A stretch of 64,000 nucleotides of DNA from Alphaproteobacteria bacterium (GTDB lineage: Bacteria > Pseudomonadota > Alphaproteobacteria > Micavibrionales > Micavibrionaceae). Position 1 is the stretch's first letter. Each line of letters opens with the position of its first letter. Positions 53,479 through 62,195 of this stretch are shown here, piece by piece. Location: contig JAGNKE010000002.1 in NCBI GenBank assembly GCA_018000295.1, forward strand, positions 151,501-215,500. Reading direction: 5' to 3'. The notes beneath the pieces are model-generated. The model did no database searches and was not told the DNA's origin. It saw only the letters and a program-made list of their open reading frames with translations. Both the position numbers and the translations under genes were made by a program.

Positions 53479-55662
53479 CTATTCGCCGAAACTCTCGATC
53501 TTGCCGTTATAGGCTTTAATGAAATCGACCAGCTTGTCCTTGGGAACGGGGCGGCAGTAGCGGTAACCCTGCACCTCGTCGCACCCCTGCTTGATCAGGA
53601 ACTCCTCGTGCGACTTCGTCTCAACCCCTTCCGCAATCACTTTCAGGTTCAGCGAATGCCCCAGATTGATGATCGTGCGGGTGATAGAGGCATTCTCAGC
53701 ATCGTTCAGCGCATTGCGGATGAACGACTGGTCGATCTTCAGGCGGTCGATCGGGAACTGCGAAAGATAGGACAGCGAGGAATACCCCGTGCCGAAATCG
53801 TCAATAGCCAGCTCGACACCCAGCGCGTGCAGGCTCTGCAACACCTGAACGGTGTGCCTTATATCGTGCATGAACACGCTTTCCGTGACCTCAAGCTCCA
53901 GATTCTGCGGGCTGAACGCCGACTCCTCCAGCAAACGGCTCACAAACCCGACCAGATCAGACTGCGTAAACTGGTTCCCTGAAACGTTAACCGCGAACCG
54001 GATCTCGATCCCGTGATCCTTCTTAAGACTCTTGGCCACATCGATCGTATGCCGCATCACCCACTCGCCGATCGGGACGATAAGGCCGGACTGCTCGGCC
54101 ACAGGAATAAAGCTGGCGGGGGAAATGAACGCACCGCCCTCTTTGCTGCCATCCGGCTTCCACCAGCGCAGCAAGGCTTCGGCTCCAATGATCTTTCCGG
54201 TCTTCAGGTCAAGCTGCGGCTGATAATAAAGCTGCAACTGATCGTGCTCCAAAGCATCGCGTAAATCGCGCAACAACTGGAACCGCTCCTGCACCGCCTT
54301 GTCGAAATCCTCGGAATATTCTTTGGCCCGGTCGCGCCCCTCCTCCTTGGAACGGTTGAGCGCAATATCCGCGTTCTTCAGGACGACATCCGGCTCGACC
54401 CCGTCATCGGGATAGGTCGCCACACCGACCGAGGCGCGCACCTGGAACTCCTCATTGAAAACCTTGAACGGCTCACTGCGGATGACGCCGATGATCCGCT
54501 CCGCCATCTCTTTGGATGTAGCCGAACCCTGACGCAAGGGCAGCATCAGCGCGAACTCATCCTCTCCGGTCCGTGAAACCATCGCCGATTCCGGCAAAGA
54601 GGATCGCAGTCTTTTGCCCACGGACCGCAGGATCGCATCGCCGACATTATGCCCCATCGAATCGTTGATATCCTTGAAATGGTCCAAATCGACTGTGATG
54701 ACCGCGAACCGCTCCACCTCATCGTCATAGGTGACTCGGGCGTGTTCCGCCAGCTTCTGGATGAACAGCGCCCGGTTGGGCAGCCCCGTCAGACTGTCAT
54801 AATAAGCCAGCTTATGGATTTTATCCTCGGCCGTGCTCTTGATATGAACGATATTTTCGGCGTTCTGGTGAATCAGCTTCTGCGTCAGTTCGATCGTTGC
54901 ACCGATCTCGTCAACGGTGCCATAGGGCGATTGTTGGATATCGGGCGACTCGGGATTCTTAAACGCCGCAACCAGATTGGCCCGCATGAACAGGATCGGC
55001 TCGATCAGCCACTTCCCCAAAGCTACCATCAGGATCACTGTCACCAGAAGCGACAACAGAACCATAAACCCGATATTCTGCATGATAAAATAAAGAACTT
55101 CTTCTTTGACCAGCGAAGCATCAAGCTTCGCCACGATAATATAGGCGCTCTGCAGGTCGGTGCCCTTGAAGATCATCTCGTAGATCACCCCGTCGGGGCT
55201 TCTGTAGACTTTATCCAGATCGCCGAAAGTCGCCACCATGCTCGGTTTGCTTCCGTACGAGGCGATAAACTCATAACTATAGGAATAAACATCCAGCCCA
55301 AGGACGGGAGAGGTTTTCAGCAGCCGCTCGACGTGCTTGGCTTCAAAGGGAGCGCTGGCGGTATCGCGGTGTTCGGAATTGATAATCGAGGCTACCGCCG
55401 TCTGGACTTGGCGGGAGAGGACATCCAGCCTTTCTTTTTCATAAGAGCCAATAACCCCGAGATTGAGAACGGTGGTCTGCACGAACAGGATCGCCATGAA
55501 CACGGTCGCCGCAATCCGCCAGCTCACCCGGCTGCTCCAGATTTTAGCCGACGAAAACGACCGCAGACCCGCACCCGGATGCACAGAAACAGGCCGATCG
55601 GAAGCAATCATTTGCTCCCGTTTCAAAGCGCGTTTGGCAAGTGTCTCAGCGATGGAAGGCAT
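53479..55662 (-). CDS. Membrane GGDEF-EAL protein, likely c-di-GMP phosphodiesterase
   Basis: The 727-residue protein has a membrane span at about 50-70, a periplasmic sensor region to about 192, a second span near 195-222, then a HAMP-like linker, a GGDEF domain and a C-terminal EAL domain. The GGDEF site is degenerate: R-T-G-E-D-E-F at 364-370, so the second Gly is Glu and cyclase activity is unlikely. The EAL domain looks intact: E-A-L-L-R-W at 495-500, N-V-S-G-N-Q-F, L-E-V-T-E-S, I-D-D-F-G-T-G-Y-S-S and I-A-E-G-V-E-T. It probably degrades c-di-GMP, with the GGDEF part as a GTP-sensing or dimer domain. It stands alone. Confidence 0.9.
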   Translation of the reverse strand: MPSIAETLAKRALKREQMIASDRPVSVHPGAGLRSFSSAKIWSSRVSWRIAATVFMAILFVQTTVLNLGVIGSYEKERLDVLSRQVQTAVASIINSEHRDTASAPFEAKHVERLLKTSPVLGLDVYSYSYEFIASYGSKPSMVATFGDLDKVYRSPDGVIYEMIFKGTDLQSAYIIVAKLDASLVKEEVLYFIMQNIGFMVLLSLLVTVILMVALGKWLIEPILFMRANLVAAFKNPESPDIQQSPYGTVDEIGATIELTQKLIHQNAENIVHIKSTAEDKIHKLAYYDSLTGLPNRALFIQKLAEHARVTYDDEVERFAVITVDLDHFKDINDSMGHNVGDAILRSVGKRLRSSLPESAMVSRTGEDEFALMLPLRQGSATSKEMAERIIGVIRSEPFKVFNEEFQVRASVGVATYPDDGVEPDVVLKNADIALNRSKEEGRDRAKEYSEDFDKAVQERFQLLRDLRDALEHDQLQLYYQPQLDLKTGKIIGAEALLRWWKPDGSKEGGAFISPASFIPVAEQSGLIVPIGEWVMRHTIDVAKSLKKDHGIEIRFAVNVSGNQFTQSDLVGFVSRLLEESAFSPQNLELEVTESVFMHDIRHTVQVLQSLHALGVELAIDDFGTGYSSLSYLSQFPIDRLKIDQSFIRNALNDAENASITRTIINLGHSLNLKVIAEGVETKSHEEFLIKQGCDEVQGYRYCRPVPKDKLVDFIKAYNGKIESFGE

Positions 55663-55855
55663 ACCCTGTCCAGTAAGTTGAAATATTCAGCAAAACCCTC
55701 ACAAAAAAAGGGCTAAAACGCAGAACCCCTGATGTACAGCGTATTGTATCCGCCCAATACTTAAGAAGAGGTTGAAAAAAGCCAAAATTTCTGCGCCTGC
55801 TGATAAAAAAGTCAGGAAATGAAACGGTTTTACGGAAACAGGATGTTGGAAACCC

Positions 55856-57064
55856 TTAAATTTCAGGGATTTTTTTCGTGAGGATCAGCTTTTTTGTCCC
55901 GTCGATAATCGTGCAGGCAAAAATCCGGTGCTCTTGCCCCTCGGCAAGCTTGAGCTTTTTTCGAAGCGCCTCCACTGTCCCCGGAAAATTCCGCAGGGTG
56001 AGTTCGGCCTTGCGTATGGTTCCCGTACCTTCCCCCACACCCCTGATTTCAAGAATCTCATAGACCCGCCCCGGAAAATCCGCTCTCAGCGTATCGGACA
56101 TATAAAGATGCGTATGCGGATGAAGTTTTCTCAGGTCGTATCGAACCGCCAGCAGGTTAAAAGCCCCACTCTTCAGGAAAGCTGGCCCCGGCTCGTAAAG
56201 AAAACGCTCCGGCACCCCGAAAGAGGGCGCAGCCTCTCGCTCCTCCGCGGCAAGAAATGAAAAATCCCTGACAACTTGCCCCGCATCGCCGATCTCAACC
56301 GCATGAATCTGCGGGTTAACCCCGCCCCGCTCTGTCTCCAATAGATAAAGCACCTCCTTGCACTCGCCGTCCGACTCCACGATATGCACGGCGGCAACGC
56401 ATCGCAAGTCCTGAACCGCCCGCCCGGCATCAAGAACCGGGGAACTCTTCAGAAGCACCTGGGAAACCTTGCCTTCGAGCAAAGGTAGCAGCCTCAAAAC
56501 ATCCGGCGAACAATCCTCGAACCGGTAAAGCCCCTTTTTTCCCCCCGCCCGCCGCTGCGGATCGAGGAAAACCGCGTCAAAAGAGCGCATCTCCCGCGCA
56601 TGATCCGCCGCATCGGCGCAAATAACCCGGAAATCGGCCCGCAAAAGCCCTTGCTCCTTCAAAAGAGCGAAATTGTGAGCAAGGATTTCAGCCGTCTGCG
56701 GGTCGTTCTCGACGCAAACAACCTTCTGAAAAAACGACGAAAAGGCGAAAGCATCGATTCCCGCCCCGGCCGTCAGGTCAACCATCCGCTCCCCACAGGT
56801 CAGCGAAGCCTTATAAAGCGCACACGGCCAGGAAGACGCCTGCTCCATCAGGTCGGCGGACGGGAAAACGATCCCCTCGATCGCCAGCCACTGCGGGATT
56901 TTCCGCGCCGCCTTCTGCCGCGCCTTGATTTGATCGAGAATGAGCCGCATCGGCCAGTCGGCCCGGGGTGGTTTCTTGAGAGCCAAGGCCGTGACGTCAT
57001 CCTGCTGATGGGAAACAATAAAATCCCGGACCTCCGGCTCCAGCAGCGCCCGCCAGCCGCCCAT
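55856..57064 (-). CDS. THUMP-like class I SAM methyltransferase
   Basis: The protein from ATG 57064 has 402 residues. It has a Rossmann methyltransferase core with V-D-L-T-A-G-A-G-I-D-A-F-A as SAM loop, V-C-V-E-N-D-P and the F-L-D-P-Q-R-R motif. The C-terminal part matches the THUMP-like domain set, with G-T-G-T-I-R-K-A-E-L and L-K-L-A-E-G-Q-E-H-R-I-F-A. Family members are thought to modify RNA. The start lies one base after the dihydroorotase stop, with GGGTGA just ahead, so the two are co-translated. This family is most familiar in Bacteroidetes and Actinobacteria; here its presence next to a dihydroorotase is unusual. Confidence 0.85.
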   Translation of the reverse strand: MGGWRALLEPEVRDFIVSHQQDDVTALALKKPPRADWPMRLILDQIKARQKAARKIPQWLAIEGIVFPSADLMEQASSWPCALYKASLTCGERMVDLTAGAGIDAFAFSSFFQKVVCVENDPQTAEILAHNFALLKEQGLLRADFRVICADAADHAREMRSFDAVFLDPQRRAGGKKGLYRFEDCSPDVLRLLPLLEGKVSQVLLKSSPVLDAGRAVQDLRCVAAVHIVESDGECKEVLYLLETERGGVNPQIHAVEIGDAGQVVRDFSFLAAEEREAAPSFGVPERFLYEPGPAFLKSGAFNLLAVRYDLRKLHPHTHLYMSDTLRADFPGRVYEILEIRGVGEGTGTIRKAELTLRNFPGTVEALRKKLKLAEGQEHRIFACTIIDGTKKLILTKKIPEI

Positions 57065-57065
57065 A

Positions 57066-58409
57066 TCACCCTGCAAAGGTCAGCGTTTCACGGAACCGCA
57101 CGGGCCGCCCGGCGGTCTGTATAAGCTCATCCTCGCACATCACCACCTGCCCGTGAATGATGGTCAGGATCGGCCAGCCCGTGACCTTCATCCCGTCATA
57201 GGGGGTCCAGCCGCACCGCGTCTGCTGCTGCGCGTTCGTAATCACCATTTTTTTCTTGAGATCGACGATCGTGAAATCCGCATCGTATCCCTTGGCAATC
57301 CGCCCCTTTCCGGCAATCTGGTGCACCCTCTGCGGCCCGGAACAGACCAGATCGACGAACCGCTCCAGCGAAAGACTGCCCTTATTGACGTGATCGAGCA
57401 TGATCGGCACCAGCGTCTGCACCCCCGGCGTCCCGCTCGGGCTGGCCGGATAAACCTTGCCTTTCTCCTCCAGCGTATGCGGTGCATGGTCGGAGCCCAG
57501 AATATCCACAGTCCCGTCTCGGATTCCCTGCCACAGGGCGCGGCGGTGATGAGCCTCCCGGATCGGCGGGTTTTGCTGCGCCTTGCTGCCAAGCTGCAGA
57601 TAGCAGTCCGGCGCGGCGAACGTGAGATGATTAGGCAAAACTTCAACGGTGGCGATATCCCGGTGCTGCGCCAGAATCGCCATCTCCTCCGCAGTACTGA
57701 CATGCAGGATATGCACCCGCCGCCCCGTCTTCCGCGCCAGCCGCAACAACCGCGTCGTCGCCGAAACACAGGACTCAACCGAGCGCCAGATATGATGCAT
57801 CGCCGGATCAGTGCTGTTCCCGAGGATATTTTTCTTGTTCTCGATCATCATCGCCTCATCCTCGGCATGGACGGCCACGACCCGCCGCCCGTTCCGCAGA
57901 ACGGCCTCGACCTCTTCGTCCGTAGCGGCCAGAAGGTCGCCCGTGGACGACCCCATGAAGATTTTAACCCCGCACACCCCCGGCAAATTCTCCCATTCCG
58001 GCAGATTTTGTGAATTCGCCGCCGTCCCGCCGAAATAAAACGCGTAATTTGTCCACGGCGTCCGCCCGGCGCTCTCCATCTTACCCGCCAGCGCCTCCGG
58101 CGTGGTCGTCAGCGGATTCGTATTCGGCATCTCGAAGATGGAGGTCACACCCCCCATCGCCGCCGCCTTCATGCCCGTTTCCAGATTTTCCTTATGCTCG
58201 GCCCCTGGTTCGCGGAAATGCACCTGGGTGTCAATCACCCCGGGCAGAATATGCAACCCCCCACAATCGATGATTTTATCCGCTGACGAAGGAGTAAATG
58301 TCCCGATATCGGCGATTTTTCCATCCCGGATCAGCACATCGGCCGGATGCGTGCCCTCGGGAAGAACGACAGTGCCATTGATGAGCAGAAGATCGGCGTG
58401 TTCGGTCAT
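57066..58409 (-). CDS. Dihydroorotase, DTQVHFREPG subgroup
   Basis: The 447-residue amidohydrolase fits dihydroorotase of the large cyclic-imide class, which closes carbamoyl-aspartate in pyrimidine synthesis. The metal motif reads D-T-Q-V-H-F-R-E-P-G at 60-69, with Gln62 where the first His normally is. Later landmarks are A-V-H-A-E-D-E and L-G-S-D-H-A-P-H-T. The Gln form is known from a dihydroorotase subgroup common in Bacteroidetes, so it is probably an active enzyme with altered metal ligands rather than a broken one. It is followed by the methyltransferase after one base. Confidence 0.85.
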   Translation of the reverse strand: MTEHADLLLINGTVVLPEGTHPADVLIRDGKIADIGTFTPSSADKIIDCGGLHILPGVIDTQVHFREPGAEHKENLETGMKAAAMGGVTSIFEMPNTNPLTTTPEALAGKMESAGRTPWTNYAFYFGGTAANSQNLPEWENLPGVCGVKIFMGSSTGDLLAATDEEVEAVLRNGRRVVAVHAEDEAMMIENKKNILGNSTDPAMHHIWRSVESCVSATTRLLRLARKTGRRVHILHVSTAEEMAILAQHRDIATVEVLPNHLTFAAPDCYLQLGSKAQQNPPIREAHHRRALWQGIRDGTVDILGSDHAPHTLEEKGKVYPASPSGTPGVQTLVPIMLDHVNKGSLSLERFVDLVCSGPQRVHQIAGKGRIAKGYDADFTIVDLKKKMVITNAQQQTRCGWTPYDGMKVTGWPILTIIHGQVVMCEDELIQTAGRPVRFRETLTFAG

Positions 58410-58481
58410 GATTCCGGCTCCTTCGGAGAAAGCGATAAATCAATACGATCCGGCTGGAAAATAAGAAAAGGGCCGGAAAAT

Positions 58482-59093
58482 TTAATCTTTGAGCAAGTCA
58501 AGGAATCGCCGCTGCACCAGCTCATCCGTCTTGAAGATACCCGAAAACATCGTCGTCACCGTCGTCGAATGGGCCTTGTTGACCCCCCGGATCGACATGC
58601 ATTGATGGTTCGCCCGGATCATGACCGCTGCCCCCTTGGGCTTGAGCGTCCGGTCGATAACCTCGACAATATTCCGTGTCATGTTTTCCTGCGAGATCAG
58701 CCGTTTGGCATAAACATCCACAATCCGCGCCAGCTTGCTGATCCCCACCACCTTCTCGGTCGGCCAGTAGGCGACATGCGCCTCCCCGATGATCGGCACC
58801 ATATGATGCTCGCAATGAGAGGTGAAATTGATATCCCGAACGATCACGAGATCGTCAAACCCCTGAATATCCTCGAAAGTCTTGGAAAGCTCCGCCGCCG
58901 CGTCCTTGGCATAACCGCAGAAAAACTCCTGATAGGCCTCGACCACGCGCAGCGGCGTCTCGCGCAGCCCTTCCCGGGCCGGATCGTCCCCCGCCCAGCG
59001 GATCAGGGTCTCGACAGCGCGCATCGCTTCGTCTTTGGTTGGCTTCTTATCCTGCGCCATTTTTCGCTTCCGGCTGATATTCTCGACGCTCAT
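58482..59093 (-). CDS. folE: GTP cyclohydrolase I
   Basis: FolE opens GTP to give 7,8-dihydroneopterin triphosphate, the first step of folate synthesis. From the ATG at 59093 there are 203 residues; a second ATG at 59060 is possible, but AGAAGG ahead of the first supports it. The zinc site is in F-T-S-H-C-E-H-H-M-V-P and the C-terminal Cys in A-N-H-Q-C-M-S-I-R-G. The K-V-V-G-I-S-K-L-A-R-I-V-D core is complete. It is upstream of dihydroorotase on the same strand and divergent from cysS. Confidence 0.97.
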   Translation of the reverse strand: MSVENISRKRKMAQDKKPTKDEAMRAVETLIRWAGDDPAREGLRETPLRVVEAYQEFFCGYAKDAAAELSKTFEDIQGFDDLVIVRDINFTSHCEHHMVPIIGEAHVAYWPTEKVVGISKLARIVDVYAKRLISQENMTRNIVEVIDRTLKPKGAAVMIRANHQCMSIRGVNKAHSTTVTTMFSGIFKTDELVQRRFLDLLKD

Positions 59094-59178
59094 TTTCGGG
59101 CCTTCTAAAAAATTAGGTTGGTCTTACAGTGTCTTTGGCGTATTTTCCACTAAAAAAGAACGAAGGACCGCGATTTTC

Positions 59179-60564
59179 ATGCCCGCTTTAAAGCTTTACA
59201 ATTCCCTGACCCGCGAAAAACAGGATTTCAAGCCCCTGAACCCCGCCCATGTGCGGCTCTATGCCTGCGGCCCCACGGTCTACAACTTCGCCCATATCGG
59301 CAATGCTCGCATGGCCGTGGTCTTCGACCTGCTCACAAACCTGCTCCGCACCCTCTACCCGAAGGTCACCTACGCCTCCAATATCACCGATATCGACGAC
59401 AAAATCATCGCCGCCGCGAAAGAGTCCGGCCAACCCTGCGAGGAAATCACCTGCAAATACGCCGATATCTACAACCGCGACATGGCTGCTTTGGGCGTAA
59501 AAGCCCCGGATATTCAGCCCCGCGCCACGCAACACATCCCGCAGATGATCGCCCTGATCGAAACCTTGATCGCCAAGGGCCACGCCTACGAGGGGCAGGG
59601 CCATGTGCTGTTCAACGTCCCCTCCTTCCCCGCTTATGGCGGCCTCTCGGGTCGCAGCCGTGACGACCAGATCGCCGGAGCGCGGGTGGAAATCGCCCCC
59701 TACAAAAAAGACCCCGCCGACTTCGTGCTCTGGAAGCCCAGCACCCCCGACCAGCCCGGCTGGGACTCGCCGTGGGGCAGGGGCCGCCCCGGCTGGCATA
59801 TCGAATGCTCCGCGATGGCGCAGGAGCATCTCGGCCTGCCCTTCGACATCCATGGCGGTGGCGCGGACCTTAAGTTTCCCCACCACGAAAACGAAATCGC
59901 CCAGAGCTGCTGCGCGGAGGGCCAATTAACCGACCTCTCAGCCTTTGCCAAATTTTGGGTGCACAACGGATTCGTAACCGTGAACACCCAAAAAATGGCC
60001 AAATCCGAGGGCAACACACGCCTCGTCAACGATTTGCTGCAGCAGTACGACGGCGAAACCCTGCGCCTCGCCCTGCTCTCGGCTCAATACAGCCAGCCCC
60101 TCGACTGGACAGAAAATTTGCTGCAGCAAACACAGGCCGTTCTCACCCGCCTCTACCAGTCCCTGCGCGAACTCCTCGATATAACGCCCGAAAAAGACTC
60201 TGACCAGCACGATAACCCCGTCCTCGAAGCCCTCTGCGACGATCTCAACACTCCCAAGGCCATCGCCAGCCTCAATCACCTCGCCCGCAAGGCCGCACAA
60301 ACCAAGGCGCCCTTCGATAAATCCGCCTTGGTCTTCGCGGCAAACCTTCTGGGAATTCTGCAAAAGGACGCGGACGTCTGGCTCGGCTACGGTCAGAAAT
60401 CATCAGGCATCGACGCCGCAAAAATCGAAGATTTGCTGCAGCAAAGACAAGACGCGCGCAAAACGAAAAACTTTACCCGCGCCGACGAAATCCGCGGGGA
60501 GCTGACGGAAATGGGCATCGCCATCGAGGATACGCCCTCCGGCACCGTCTGGAAAAAAATATAG
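59179..60564 (+). CDS. cysS: Cysteinyl-tRNA synthetase
   Basis: The enzyme charges tRNA-Cys with cysteine. From the ATG at 59179 there are 461 residues, the usual family length; a frame from 59035 is a shadow. The class I motif is H-I-G-N in V-Y-N-F-A-H-I-G-N-A-R and the KMSKS motif appears as K-M-A-K-S. The zinc ligands include Cys in the Y-A-C-G-P-T-V segment and the H-G-G-G-A-D and E-C-S segments. A GAAGGA stretch precedes the ATG. It is followed after 60 nt by the small zinc finger gene. Confidence 0.97.
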   Translation: MPALKLYNSLTREKQDFKPLNPAHVRLYACGPTVYNFAHIGNARMAVVFDLLTNLLRTLYPKVTYASNITDIDDKIIAAAKESGQPCEEITCKYADIYNRDMAALGVKAPDIQPRATQHIPQMIALIETLIAKGHAYEGQGHVLFNVPSFPAYGGLSGRSRDDQIAGARVEIAPYKKDPADFVLWKPSTPDQPGWDSPWGRGRPGWHIECSAMAQEHLGLPFDIHGGGADLKFPHHENEIAQSCCAEGQLTDLSAFAKFWVHNGFVTVNTQKMAKSEGNTRLVNDLLQQYDGETLRLALLSAQYSQPLDWTENLLQQTQAVLTRLYQSLRELLDITPEKDSDQHDNPVLEALCDDLNTPKAIASLNHLARKAAQTKAPFDKSALVFAANLLGILQKDADVWLGYGQKSSGIDAAKIEDLLQQRQDARKTKNFTRADEIRGELTEMGIAIEDTPSGTVWKKI

Positions 60565-60624
60565 CTGTTTTTGCAGTTGAAAAACCCGCAGCGCCGCATA
60601 AGATAGAAAAGGAGAACAAAAAAC

Positions 60625-60807
60625 ATGACCAGACAGCCCAAAGCCCCGCCCCCCGAAACCATCTTCGTCCCGTCCGATACCGATGGAATCTCCTGCGATG
60701 GCGGCGGCGGACCCCTCGGCCACCCGAAAGTCTGGTACACCTTTGAACAGGGCAGCGAGGCCGAATGCGGCTACTGCGACCGCCTCTTCATCCGCAAATC
60801 TGCCTGA
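60625..60807 (+). CDS. Small CHCC zinc finger protein (NDUFS6-like)
   Basis: The 60-residue product ends with the zinc motif C-G-Y-C-D-R-L-F, with an earlier Cys in G-I-S-C-D-G and the His of P-L-G-H-P-K-V, matching the CHCC zinc finger family found in complex I subunit NDUFS6. In alphaproteobacteria such proteins are separate. AAAGGAGAACAAAAAAC precedes the ATG. It follows cysS by 60 nt and is probably on the same transcript. Confidence 0.88.
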   Translation: MTRQPKAPPPETIFVPSDTDGISCDGGGGPLGHPKVWYTFEQGSEAECGYCDRLFIRKSA

Positions 60808-60859
60808 ATACGGCCGCTCATCGTTTAGCATCCCCGCGAACGCGGAGATCCATAAATCT

Positions 60860-60893
60860 CCAAATGCATTTCCTTACCAAATGCATTTCCTTG
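60860..60893. repeat. 17-bp tandem duplication before hsp20
   Basis: CCAAATGCATTTCCTTA at 60860-60876 is followed directly by CCAAATGCATTTCCTTG at 60877-60893, two copies with one mismatch. Each copy holds the palindrome AAATGCATTT. It lies about 90 nt before the hsp20 start. Confidence 0.8.
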
Positions 60894-60920
60894 TATGTCG
60901 TCCCCCCTTTGCGGTATGAT
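60891..60920 (+). promoter_or_regulatory. Putative hsp20 promoter
   Basis: TTGTAT at 60891-60896 and TATGAT at 60915-60920 are separated by 18 bases. The spacing and -10 box fit a sigma-70 promoter, and the 64-nt leader that follows contains a short GC-rich part which could melt like an RNA thermometer. No clear heat-shock sigma box is seen. This is inference. Confidence 0.35.
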
Positions 60921-60984
60921 TACGCCAGCAGATGCTGCATACGCGGGTCTGCATAAAACTCGCTCATTGGAGGAGAAAAGAACC

Positions 60985-61452
60985 ATGACACGCCTGACCC
61001 TCTTCGACAGCCCCCTCTTCCTCGGCTTCGACCAGTTCGAAAAGACCGTCGATCGCCTGAGAAAGGCCGGAGCCGACGGCTATCCCCCTTATAACATTGA
61101 ACAAATCGGTGAAAACGGCCTGCGGATTACCCTCGCGGTCGCCGGATTCTCCATCGACGACCTCGATGTCGAGATCGAAAACAACCAGCTGACGATTCGC
61201 GGCCAGAAACCCGAAGACGAATCAAGGGTTTACCTCTATCGCGGCATCGCCGCCCGCCGCTTCCAGCGCAGCTTCGTCCTCGCCGACGGCATAGAGGTCC
61301 ACGACGCCGATCTCGATAACGGCCTGCTCCACATCAATCTGGTACGAATCCAGCCCGAACCGACCGCGCAGAAAGTTCCCATCAAGGGCGCAAAAAAGTC
61401 TGGCCGAAAGGTGAAAGCCATAGACCTCGACGCCACAGATATGGAAGAATAA
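60985..61452 (+). CDS. Hsp20/alpha-crystallin small heat shock protein
   Basis: The 155-residue chaperone holds unfolding proteins in a soluble state. It begins M-T-R-L-T-L-F-D-S-P-L-F, the usual alphaproteobacterial start (as in IbpA-like proteins), and has Y-N-I-E-Q-I-G-E-N, the D-L-D-V-E-I-E-N-N-Q-L core and the F-Q-R-S-F-V-L-A-D-G-I-E strand of the alpha-crystallin domain. The tail is Lys-rich and ends with Asp/Glu. GGAGGAG lies ahead of the ATG at 60985; a longer frame from 60895 is a shadow. It is followed after 19 nt by the DUF1150 gene. Confidence 0.94.
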   Translation: MTRLTLFDSPLFLGFDQFEKTVDRLRKAGADGYPPYNIEQIGENGLRITLAVAGFSIDDLDVEIENNQLTIRGQKPEDESRVYLYRGIAARRFQRSFVLADGIEVHDADLDNGLLHINLVRIQPEPTAQKVPIKGAKKSGRKVKAIDLDATDMEE

Positions 61453-61471
61453 GGAAAGCGGGAGAAAGCAA

Positions 61472-61708
61472 ATGATCGACAACACCACGGACAATCCGGT
61501 CGCCACAATGCTGAAGAATATGTCATCGCAGGATTTCCGCGACCTCGGCCTCCAGCACATCGCCTATATCCGGCCATTCGAGGAGCAGCAGGGCACCCTC
61601 TATGCCGTGTGCGCCGCCGATGGCCGACGCCTCTCGGTGATGAAATCATTCGAGGAGGCGGTGATGGTCTCCCTCTCCAACAAACTGGAACCCGTGACCG
61701 TTCACTGA
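61472..61708 (+). CDS. DUF1150 family protein
   Basis: The 78-residue product matches DUF1150, which is typical of alphaproteobacteria and lies next to an hsp20 gene: L-Q-H-I-A-Y-I-R-P at about 28-36 and F-E-E-A-V-M-V-S near 60. GCGGGAGAAAGC precedes the ATG. Its link to Hsp20 suggests a part in stress handling, but its biochemical role is unknown. It ends 10 nt before the convergent ptsN-like gene. Confidence 0.9.
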   Translation: MIDNTTDNPVATMLKNMSSQDFRDLGLQHIAYIRPFEEQQGTLYAVCAADGRRLSVMKSFEEAVMVSLSNKLEPVTVH

Positions 61709-61718
61709 AGACGGGACG

Positions 61719-62195
61719 TCACGCAGCCGAAAGCCTCTGCTCCGGCCGCATCAGCAACAGCCGCACCGCGTCCGGGTCTTTCGCCATACGCAACGATTCG
61801 CAAAGAATGTCATCGCGCAGCAGGCGCGAGACGCCGGAAATTTTCTGCAGATGCACCGGCCCGTCCTTGAGCGGTGACAAAAGGGCGGCGACCAGATCGA
61901 CCCCCCGCCCGTCCGGCGCCCGGAAATCCACGGAATGATCGAGGACGGCCAGCGCCAGCAGCGGACGGACCACGCGGATAGACTGTAGGTCAACAATCGC
62001 CACCCCGCGCCCGATCGCCGAACGTTGCCGCTTCTCCTTGTAGATGAAAAGCCGCGCCAGCACGGCCGGATCAAGGCCGGAAGCCCCCGCCAGCGTCCCG
62101 GCGATTTCACGCAGCGATTTCCTCTGCGTCTGCGCTTTAAGATCGGTCAGGACAAGATCGAACGTCAGGTCTTTAAGCATCACGAAGCCTTTCAT
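61719..62195 (-). CDS. ptsN: PtsN-like EIIA-Ntr protein lacking the phospho-His
   Basis: PtsN is the EIIA of the nitrogen PTS, normally phosphorylated on a His. The 158-residue protein has the fold's landmarks (D-L-K-A-Q-T-Q-R-K-S-L-R-E-I-A, A-V-L-A-R-L-F-I-Y-K-E-K, V-D-L-V-A-A-L-L-S-P, L-L-R-D-D-I-L-C-E-S-L-R). The active-site segment reads I-G-R-G-V-A-I-V-D-L, where E. coli has I-G-N-G-I-A-I-P-H-G. Thus Pro-His is replaced by Val-Asp, Asp69 being at the His position (codons 61989-61994). The start at 62195 has GAAGGTG ahead; 62180 is also possible. It sits in the rpoN-hpf-ptsN order. Confidence 0.85.
   Translation of the reverse strand: MKGFVMLKDLTFDLVLTDLKAQTQRKSLREIAGTLAGASGLDPAVLARLFIYKEKRQRSAIGRGVAIVDLQSIRVVRPLLALAVLDHSVDFRAPDGRGVDLVAALLSPLKDGPVHLQKISGVSRLLRDDILCESLRMAKDPDAVRLLLMRPEQRLSAA

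Noticed and set aside
57066..58409. Inactive dihydroorotase because the first His is missing
   Set aside because: The Gln form is typical of a known dihydroorotase subgroup and the other metal ligands are present, so it was kept as a functional enzyme.
59035..59178. N-terminal extension of cysS
   Set aside because: It overlaps folE on the other strand and the family starts at M-P-A-L-K-L-Y-N at 59179.
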